Part shown: one piece after another, positions 25,512-33,320 of the stretch
Numbering within the stretch: position 1 is the stretch's first letter
Layout: each line of letters begins with the position of its first letter
Notes under the pieces: generated by a model
What the model saw: only the letters and a program-made list of their open reading frames with translations
The model's database searches: none
Told to the model about the DNA's origin: nothing
Translations under genes and position numbers: made by a program
From: Thermoguttaceae bacterium
GTDB taxonomy: Bacteria; Planctomycetota; Planctomycetia; Pirellulales; Thermoguttaceae
Assembly (NCBI GenBank): GCA_017557195.1
Contig: JAFZAL010000166.1
Span: 1-36,269, forward strand
Direction: 5' to 3'
Length of the DNA stretch: 36,269 bases

Positions 25512-27257
25512 GCGTCCATTCAGCACAAAACCGCTTCAGACGCTGTATTTGCGGAATACGATTTTACCTGGGACGCGGGAAACCGAATAACGGAATTTGA
25601 AACCGTTGACGGTACGGCGGAATATACGTACGATAAAACCGGACAGCTCACCGGCGCGGACTACGATTATATTACAGACGAACTATATACCTACGACGAT
25701 AACGGCAACCGAACAAACGCCGGATACCTAACGGGAGAGAATAACGAAACGCTTTCTGACGGCATGTATCGTTACAGTTACGATAACGAAGGCAACCGAA
25801 CCGAAAAATTCCTCTGGACGGATACGAACAACGACGGCATAATTGACGATTCGGAAAAGACGCTTGTTCAGACGTACGAATGGGACTATAGAAATAGATT
25901 AGAAAGCGTTACCAATTATGAAAACGGAATCGCAAAAGAGGTTATGGATTACCTGTACGACTATCTCAATCTGATGATTGAACGTACTGTTACAGACGCA
26001 GCAACGTCTGTTTTACAATCGTCTGAATACAATCTGTACTCTAACGGACAAGTCGTTTTAGAATACGACACAACCTCATCTGTTGACGTTGTAAAATCCG
26101 TTAACCTCTGGGGCGCCAACATTGACGAACTTGTCGCAGTAGAACAGATGGCTCAATCCGTCAGCGATAACAACATCGTTCTCTGGTCGTATGGCGACCA
26201 TCTGAATAGCATCCGCGACATCGTGTTATACGATTCCATCACCCAAACCACCGCAGTTGTCAATCACCTCATCTACAACGCCTTTGGCGTCTTGGTTTCT
26301 TCAACCGATGGTTCCACAAACAACCCCATTTCCATCTCCCCGCTTCTTAAATACCGCTACACCGGCAAATTCTTTGATGATTCCACCGGTCTGCAAAACA
26401 ACATCAACCGTTGGTATGACAACACTACGGGTAAATGGTTGTCTGTTGATCCAATCGGATTCAATGGCGGAGATGAGAATTTGTATCGGTATGTGGGAAA
26501 TCAAGCGGACTCATGTAGCGATTATACAGGTCTATATGAATTTGCTAAAATTTACGATTATATTAATAACAATATTAATGTTAGTTATATCCAAAGAGTT
26601 TTCGAACGAGTATCTAGTTCTTTATCACAACTGATGCAACCTAAAGGATCTAAAATTGTCAATACAGATTTTAATTTTATAAAAAGTGAAAGACAATTGA
26701 TGTTAGGTCGTTGTGGTAATTTTCATGAAATTAAAACATATGATTTAAAATTTAATCCAGGAAGGTTGTATTTTTCTAATATAGCTTGGGAAATTAAACG
26801 TGGAATAGATTTTACAAATATTTTTCAAGCTTATACAAAAGTGTATGCATCTTTGACTCCATATATTGATATTAATTTAAATTTTAGAATTACTATGGAA
26901 ACGAATTGTAATACACCAAAAGGAGAAATGAGAATTGTAGATGTTTCTGGATATGGTGGAGCAAAAATTGGTGTTTTGGCTAAACTTTTTGGTGAAGCCA
27001 AATTAAGCATCGCTAATAATAATTTATTTAATATTATGACGCAAGTCTATATAAATGGTTATATTGATATAAAGTTTCAAATGTCATATAATAACAGCAA
27101 TAGTACGCGTTACTATGCAATTGCATCAGGTATAATAACTGGAGGTCTTTCAGCTCGTCTAAATAATCAACAGTTACTGCCAATTTATAATTTTACTGTT
27201 GGAACGAATACTCCACAAAAAGTATTTGAAACAACGATAACTTTTTCGAAATATTAA
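25302..27257 (+). CDS. Rhs orphan module 3 with unique C-terminal domain
   Basis: A 651-residue frame built like module 2. A repeat-encoded basic leader (about 1-70) precedes YD repeats and an Rhs core ending GENLYRYVGN-like near 398-401; the two modules are nearly identical up to this point. The last about 250 residues are unique and AT-rich. They contain a helical start (YDYINNNINVSYIQRVFERV), then a beta-rich region with glycine-containing strands (VSGYGGAKIGVLAKLFGEAK, GIITGGLSARL). No family is recognised; a membrane-active beta fold is conceivable but unproven. There is no signal peptide and no Shine-Dalgarno sequence. The next gene starts 3 nt after the stop. Confidence 0.65.
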   Translation: MPRMVHNSAVELASPLFRRKRKRGNTGSRSVVGVRLPFSIVGRRYSAGSSCRFSPFFSDRFERRGLVYVGASIQHKTASDAVFAEYDFTWDAGNRITEFETVDGTAEYTYDKTGQLTGADYDYITDELYTYDDNGNRTNAGYLTGENNETLSDGMYRYSYDNEGNRTEKFLWTDTNNDGIIDDSEKTLVQTYEWDYRNRLESVTNYENGIAKEVMDYLYDYLNLMIERTVTDAATSVLQSSEYNLYSNGQVVLEYDTTSSVDVVKSVNLWGANIDELVAVEQMAQSVSDNNIVLWSYGDHLNSIRDIVLYDSITQTTAVVNHLIYNAFGVLVSSTDGSTNNPISISPLLKYRYTGKFFDDSTGLQNNINRWYDNTTGKWLSVDPIGFNGGDENLYRYVGNQADSCSDYTGLYEFAKIYDYINNNINVSYIQRVFERVSSSLSQLMQPKGSKIVNTDFNFIKSERQLMLGRCGNFHEIKTYDLKFNPGRLYFSNIAWEIKRGIDFTNIFQAYTKVYASLTPYIDINLNFRITMETNCNTPKGEMRIVDVSGYGGAKIGVLAKLFGEAKLSIANNNLFNIMTQVYINGYIDIKFQMSYNNSNSTRYYAIASGIITGGLSARLNNQQLLPIYNFTVGTNTPQKVFETTITFSKY

Positions 27258-27260
27258 ATT

Positions 27261-28988
27261 ATGACGTTGAATTATAAATTTTGTGGTTTGAAATACTCGT
27301 TGTTTTATACGTTGATTTTCAACAGCGTCTGTTTGTCCTTTTTGTTTTGTACATCTTACGCTGAAAGTCAGGAAGAATCGCCTACGCCCAATGCGGTTAT
27401 ATTGAACTACGCAATAAATAAAGGCGGTTCACAGCAGGAAGCGCAGTTTATCAAGGATTATTTCAATCGATTGGATAATCGATTATTAAATAACCAATTG
27501 AGCTATTCCCAGTATCTTGGCGAATTGGATCAATGGCAAGCAAATCCTTTAATCAATCCGTGCGCTGCGATTTCCCGCAACGCTCAATACGTTGCGGTTT
27601 CTCGCTGGCATGGTGATATTGAGATTTATCAGCTGAACGGAAAAAAGGAACTTGTATCCAAAATTAAACCTGATACAAGTGCTCCTTTTGACTTTTCGCT
27701 TCCTGTCATGCATTTCTGCAAACAGGATTCTCAATTGGCGATTCTCTATCGGAAAAACGTCTGTGAATATGAAATTACTGTTCACGATATTAAAACAGGA
27801 GCGAAGATACAATCAATTGAGATTCCTAAAATCGTCTGCAATAACCAGGGAAAATATCGAATCCTAAAACCGGAAGAAACCGTTATTTATCCCAACGCTC
27901 AAAATAAACTCGTTTTTCAAACGCCCGGCGAACCTGTAACAGGCGTTGACAACGAAACGGGGCAAAAGTTTTCTATGCAAGTTTTTGAAACAACCGAGTT
28001 AGTGCCGTTACAAACAATCTGGCGTCCTCAATTGACAGGAACGGTTTTTGCCTTTTCAGACGACATGCGATATTTGGTCTACGCCATGGAGTTCAAAAGC
28101 GATAATCTGGACGCTCCGACCGGTTTGATCTGCCTCCATGACTTGTCCATCAGCAAAAAGGATCCGATTATTATTCCTGTTCGTCAAGATAATATGACGG
28201 CGTCTCCGATAAACAATTCAAATGGATTGCAGCCGATGGTTTACAGTAGTTATCAGATCGGAACCGTTCGGAACCCGTATTATAATTCACAAACTAAAGA
28301 GTTTGTTTTTACTGTGGACTCCAAATGCGGTCTTGCCGCTGTTTCGCTGAGCAATCCCGAAAAACTCGCTTTTTATACAAATTCTATTTCTGCTTTTAAC
28401 GACGATTCATTTTCACTATACCCGCAATACAGCGCGGCGTATTCCCAAAATCAACTGTTAACGTTAACATCGGCAGCGTCCTTGTCTAACAACGCGTCTG
28501 GTCAGCATGTATTTATCAACGGCAATACCAGCTCGGAAGTTTACGATGTTGCCAATCCGACGGCGACAGCGGAACAAATATATCCACCCGTTGACAATAG
28601 CGATAGAAGGGAAACGGTTGAGATTTGGAAATATTTTGATATTAACGGTCAGAAGAACATTCAGCGTCAGGGAAATTCAATTGTACTGCCCCGGAATTAT
28701 CGCGTATCGAGTACGGCGTTTTCTCCGAACAGTCAGTATCTGGCGGTTGCAGTTCAGGACGTTTCAAAAACTCTGGAATTGGGTAAAGTCTATATTTACG
28801 ACGTCAAAACGGGCAAAGCCCTTTTCCAAATCTTACCGGGTCAGAAAAAAACGACGTACCATATTTTGGCGTTTACGCCAGACTCCGAAGAAATCGTTGT
28901 TATTTCGCTTTCGTATAAGAATTCAATCTGCACAGTTCGACATTACGATGTTAAATTGCATAAAATATTGCACATATATAAACTATAG
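27261..28988 (+). CDS. exported WD40-like beta-propeller protein, partner of module 3
   Basis: A 575-residue protein with an N-terminal hydrophobic signal (about 12-34, FYTLIFNSVCLSFLFCTSYA). The mature part has WD40/propeller-type blades, clearest at the C-terminus: VSSTAFSPNSQYLAVAVQD, then KVYIYDVKTGKALFQI, then ILAFTPDSEEIVVISL. An earlier blade is near 90-115 (AAISRNAQYVAVSRWHGDIE). WD40 domains are protein-interaction platforms. The position 3 nt after Rhs module 3 makes it the candidate partner or immunity protein for that module's C-terminal domain. Its GC is higher than that of the preceding C-terminal domain. Alternatively it is an unrelated exported WD40 protein trapped in the array. 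Confidence 0.65.
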   Translation: MTLNYKFCGLKYSLFYTLIFNSVCLSFLFCTSYAESQEESPTPNAVILNYAINKGGSQQEAQFIKDYFNRLDNRLLNNQLSYSQYLGELDQWQANPLINPCAAISRNAQYVAVSRWHGDIEIYQLNGKKELVSKIKPDTSAPFDFSLPVMHFCKQDSQLAILYRKNVCEYEITVHDIKTGAKIQSIEIPKIVCNNQGKYRILKPEETVIYPNAQNKLVFQTPGEPVTGVDNETGQKFSMQVFETTELVPLQTIWRPQLTGTVFAFSDDMRYLVYAMEFKSDNLDAPTGLICLHDLSISKKDPIIIPVRQDNMTASPINNSNGLQPMVYSSYQIGTVRNPYYNSQTKEFVFTVDSKCGLAAVSLSNPEKLAFYTNSISAFNDDSFSLYPQYSAAYSQNQLLTLTSAASLSNNASGQHVFINGNTSSEVYDVANPTATAEQIYPPVDNSDRRETVEIWKYFDINGQKNIQRQGNSIVLPRNYRVSSTAFSPNSQYLAVAVQDVSKTLELGKVYIYDVKTGKALFQILPGQKKTTYHILAFTPDSEEIVVISLSYKNSICTVRHYDVKLHKILHIYKL

Positions 28989-29037
28989 TTAAAAATTTAG
29001 TATGAAATAATGATGATAAACTAAAGAATAGAATACG

Positions 29038-31110
29038 TTTGACGGACAAACGGCGTTGTTTGATTACGCCTACGATTTAGTAGGACGTCAGACGCAGTCC
29101 GCCTTGACATTAAATAACGTTTCGGATAGAATTATTGATACTCAGTACGATTACATGGGACGGGCAGTTGCGGTCAGACTGCACGGAACCGCGAATTCTG
29201 CAATAGACGATATAATGGCAGCATTTGACTATAACGCCGTAGGCGCTTTAACTGACGTTCGACGCTTTGAATGGGACGATACAGACGAACTATATAATCT
29301 GATCGCTCAATCGCAGTACCAGTACAACGCCAGAAATCAGATTACGTCTATTAACCATCAAGATTCAAACAATAGCAATATCGTTTCTCACGGTTATTTA
29401 TACGACGCGGACGGGAACATCTCGCAGTATACGAATTCCCTTGACGGTTCCGTTCTGTACGATTACGATTTCTTAGGACAACTCACCGGCGCTGACTATT
29501 CCAACTTGTTGATTCACGACGAATCGTATCAGTACGACCTCAACGGGAACCGGGAACTTGTAACCAACGCCAACGGCGATTTAGTCGTATATTCAACTGG
29601 ATTAAATAACGAACTCAATTCAGATGGTAATTATTCGTATACTTACGACGCCGAAGGAAACCGCATTTCCAAAACCAACGCCGCCGGAACGGAAAGAGAA
29701 CTGTATTCTTGGGATTATAGAAACCGATTAGAAAGCGTTACAAAACAGGAATACAACGTAACCACGCAAGAATGGGAAACCGTTCAGATCGTTGAATACG
29801 CTTACGACTACAACAACGTATTAATCCGTAAAGTTTTAGACGCAGACGGCGATGGCATATCCGATAGCAAGACTATTTTCCTGCCGGAGAATTACCAAAC
29901 GGCTATTCAATTAGACGACGCCGATTTAAGCGATTCAACCTACGAAACCGTTTCGCACCGTTACCTCTGGACGCCGGGTCAGCAAGACAAACTCCTGGCT
30001 GACGTAACGCCGACAGAAATCCTCTGGACGCTGACCGACCACCTCGGCACCATCCGCGACATCGTGAAGAACACGCCTTCCGGTCTTGTCGTTCCTGCTC
30101 ATATAATCTACGACGCCTACGGCAACGTCTTGAGCTGCAAAGACGCCAACGGAACGAACGTTTCTAATCCCGTTCTTTTCGGCTTCACCGGTAAATACTT
30201 CGACGCCGACACACAGTTGCAGAACAACGTCAACCGCTGGTATGATTCCGCAATCGGACGCTGGCTCTCCACTGACCCCATCGGCTTTAATGGTAACGAT
30301 ACAAACCTGTATCGGTACGTGGGGAACAAAATTACCCAATTTATTGATTACTTAGGTTATAAATCATGTAGATGTGAGCAACTTTTGGAACAATTTGTTA
30401 AATCGGAACAATTTCAATTCGATTTATACTTAGCTGGTAAAAAAGACTCTTATTTTTTATCAAATGGTAATAAAATTTATTTTCTTCGCGAGAAGGATTT
30501 ACCTGATTATTTACGTGACGATAAACTAAAAAGAAATTATCAAATTGATGAGTCGTATCAATTGTCGCAAAATGTTAAGCGATGGGATAGAACACGGAAT
30601 AGCAAGATAAATTTTAAAGATTTGTTTTCAAGAAAACAATATACTATAAGAATTTCTTGTGGTGATTGTTTATCATCTCATGGTGCAATTGCAAGCGTAC
30701 AATGTAAAGGTAATGGGTTAAGAAATATATGCTTATCTAAAAACAGACTAGAAAACGTTAATCCCAAAACTTTTAATTTAATATTACTTCATGAAATTGC
30801 TCATTTAATTACTAAACCAGATTATATCTGTAAGAGTAAGCCAACTATAAATGAATGTTTAGCTGCTGAATCAGAGGCGCATGCTTATGCCTATGATACA
30901 GTTATGTTATATAATCCTGATGTAATTACCGAAGTACCAAATGATATTTCTACACTTTTTTTAATGAGAGAGATGTTTATCAAATATGCTGCCTATTTGT
31001 CATGTAAATACTTAGGAGTAAAAGATAATCCATGTTCTAATCGCGAAAAATTATCTCCCTATGAGGTCAAAGTATGCGATTATCTCGATACTTTAGCACC
31101 TAAGAATTAA
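29038..31110 (+). pseudogene. 5'-truncated Rhs orphan module 4 with metalloprotease-like C-terminal domain
   Basis: The open frame follows an in-frame TAG (29029-29031) and has no credible start: only a TTG at 29056, without Shine-Dalgarno or promoter. Homology to the main Rhs gene begins abruptly near 29038 (TTTGACG) and runs to YRYVGN (about 30325) at very high identity. The C-terminal 260 residues are unique. They carry LLHEIAHLIT (H579, E580, H583 counted from the TTG) and downstream ECLAAESEAHAY (E605/E607), the pattern of an HExxH zinc metallopeptidase with a glutamate third ligand. The module looks like a silent orphan Rhs-CT cassette able to recombine with the main gene. It is intact apart from the missing 5' end. 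Confidence 0.72.
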
Positions 31111-31136
31111 GAAATGTTTCAGGATTAGAATTCATC

Positions 31137-32828
31137 ATGAATGCGTCTCAATTTGTCTTTCGATTTTTAACTGCGCTGTTTTCAGCCGTTATATCGTTGT
31201 TTTCATCGGCGTTTGCAAATGAACCGCTTTCGCCGATGGAATTGTGCAAAGAGACGTTTTACAGCTCGTCAGGGCAAATGTCTGCAAGTGAATTATACGA
31301 TTTTGGGGAATCGTTTGATTCTGACTCGGATCGTGAAAAGTATTTAAATTTCTGGGCAAAGTCGGAGACGTTTTGTCAGAAAGCGGTTTTAATCAAACTC
31401 TTTTACCATCCCGTTTTTCGATACAACTATCCAGAACTGTTCAAACAGCGTCAATGTATAATTCAAATCATAAATGAATTAAAAAGAAAGACCCAGTTTG
31501 ACATTACAGATTTTTATATTTTGAATCAGCTTTGTCATCTGGAGCCGGATGTATTAAAACCTGAGCTGTTGAGCCTGGCAAGAAAAATTGGAAATATTCC
31601 AACAGTTTGGGAGTATAAAAAGAGCCAGTTTGAACTGGAATTTCTTTTTAAACATAGCGTCCTGACGGATCAATATTTTTCCGAATTCTTTGGTTACGAC
31701 TGGATTGAGAGCGATTGCTTACCCAGTTGGCTGGGAGAATTGCATTGCATTTCCGCTTTAGGCTCCGACGTTTCAGATGAAGTTATTGTCAGGGAAATTC
31801 GCAAATTGGAAGAGTTGTTTAGTAATCTTAAAAAGAATTACGCCCTGTGGACAGCTGCCAGAGCGAATGAACTCGGGCAGGAAAACGAAGCTGTCTGGAA
31901 TGAGTATTGCTATGTTTATGACGGTATATCGCAAATCCTACGTTCCCTGCGCTATTGTGGAAAGAGAAGTTCTCAAGCGCTGCCGATTTTGTATAACATA
32001 CTTGATTATCAAAAATCTACCGAGAAACATCATATTTGTTCTCTTCTTGATAAATATGAAATTGCAATGACAATTATTTCAATCAATCCAGACGATCAAA
32101 TAGCAATAGCTTGGATATTTCCGTTCTGTCTGGAAAGTAATTATAAGCAATTGACAGAGTCTGATTTTCAACTCTATGATTTTCTTTGCTGTTTGCCATT
32201 CTCAGATTATCGTGGAGAACTTTTGAATAATAAATTATTCTGTCGTAAATTAGAGCAACTTCGGAGAGATAATAAAATTTCTTTTTCCGATTATGTTCGT
32301 TTTTTTAGTTATTCGTGTATTACATCAGAGCAATATACAATAATCAGTTGTCAGATTATAAAATTCTATAAGAATGATCTACGTGGCATTTCACCTTTTG
32401 TTATTACAGATTTCTTTATAAGTCAACGTCAACGACTGAACGTAAAATCGGATTTAATGAAAATTCTTGAATATTATTGGGATCATAATATATCAATGCC
32501 AGATAATGTAATAATCACAAAGGAAATCATATCTTCTGTTGAAGAATATCCGGATTTGGTTTTAATAGATTTATGCATTCAGTCTTGTTTGTCCTTTTTT
32601 ACACCAGAAGAAGTTGTGAATTATCTAATAAACCATCTCGATAAAAAGAACGCGGAGTTATTATTAAGTCGATTTAAAATACAAATACAATCCGGGATTG
32701 GCAATTATGACTTGTTACCTATAACATTTAATAAAAAAGGTACGCTTCAACTTTTTTACAAGAGACTTGAAAAATATCCTAAAAACACACCTGAATATAT
32801 TTTATTTAAAGATTTCTTAGAACAATGA
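31137..32828 (+). CDS. exported helical protein, partner of module 4
   Basis: A 563-residue protein with a clear signal peptide (1-27, FLTALFSAVISLFSSAFA, then NEP). The mature chain is largely alpha-helical, rich in Leu, Ile, Phe and Cys, with no motif that I recognise; repeated helix pairs could form an alpha-solenoid. It starts 26 nt after the stop of module 4 on the same strand. Position and export make it the candidate inhibitor of the metalloprotease-like domain, acting in the periplasm. It has no visible promoter of its own, so expression in its current location is uncertain. AT-rich, especially in the second half. Confidence 0.6.
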   Translation: MNASQFVFRFLTALFSAVISLFSSAFANEPLSPMELCKETFYSSSGQMSASELYDFGESFDSDSDREKYLNFWAKSETFCQKAVLIKLFYHPVFRYNYPELFKQRQCIIQIINELKRKTQFDITDFYILNQLCHLEPDVLKPELLSLARKIGNIPTVWEYKKSQFELEFLFKHSVLTDQYFSEFFGYDWIESDCLPSWLGELHCISALGSDVSDEVIVREIRKLEELFSNLKKNYALWTAARANELGQENEAVWNEYCYVYDGISQILRSLRYCGKRSSQALPILYNILDYQKSTEKHHICSLLDKYEIAMTIISINPDDQIAIAWIFPFCLESNYKQLTESDFQLYDFLCCLPFSDYRGELLNNKLFCRKLEQLRRDNKISFSDYVRFFSYSCITSEQYTIISCQIIKFYKNDLRGISPFVITDFFISQRQRLNVKSDLMKILEYYWDHNISMPDNVIITKEIISSVEEYPDLVLIDLCIQSCLSFFTPEEVVNYLINHLDKKNAELLLSRFKIQIQSGIGNYDLLPITFNKKGTLQLFYKRLEKYPKNTPEYILFKDFLEQ

Positions 32829-32876
32829 ACTATATCGAAAAAAGCTGTCAGGACAAGACTATTCATTAGTATTAAA

Positions 32877-33247
32877 GGCTCTCTAACAAAATCTATGGAT
32901 AAGTTTTGGTTCAGACAGTTTTCCATGTTTATGAAATTTAATTGAAATTATTTGATATTTTCCTATTTGCAGGACTTGATTTATCCTTTAGAACGTTTTA
33001 TAATATCAACAGATAATTCAAGATAAACAACAATTTCCCAATGCTCCGTTCGGTTCATAATCCTGCCGTTGAATTAGCGTCCCCTCTTTTCCGACGAAAG
33101 AGGAAACGTGGCAATATGAACTCATGTTCATCTGCGCGGTTACAGTCGTTCTCAAAAGTTGGGCGCCGTTATTCCGCCGGTTCGTCTCGCCGGGGTTCTC
33201 CCTTCTTCTCCGACCACTTCGAACGCCGTGAGTTGGTTTACATTGGC
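32877..33247 (+). repeat. ~371-bp promoter-bearing repeat, copy 3 (no module behind it)
   Basis: Third copy, from GGCTCTCTAACAAAATCTATG to GGTTTACATTGGC. The reading frame from ATG 33041 is open through the repeat and continues 140 nt into unrelated sequence (ends 33388, overlapping glgB's 3' end antisense). There is no Rhs sequence after it. It marks the right-hand end of the array and is either a remnant of a lost module or an unoccupied site. Confidence 0.8.
32976..33004 (+). promoter_or_regulatory. promoter in repeat copy 3
   Basis: TTGATT (32976-32981), 17 bp, TATAAT (32999-33004). It would direct transcription toward the 3' end of glgB (antisense). Confidence 0.5.
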
Positions 33248-33320
33248 GTTTGTTTAGTTATTGTCTTTTACAACTTCATAATAATCGGGGAAAGAACAGC
33301 TTTTAGAAAGTCGTTTCTAT

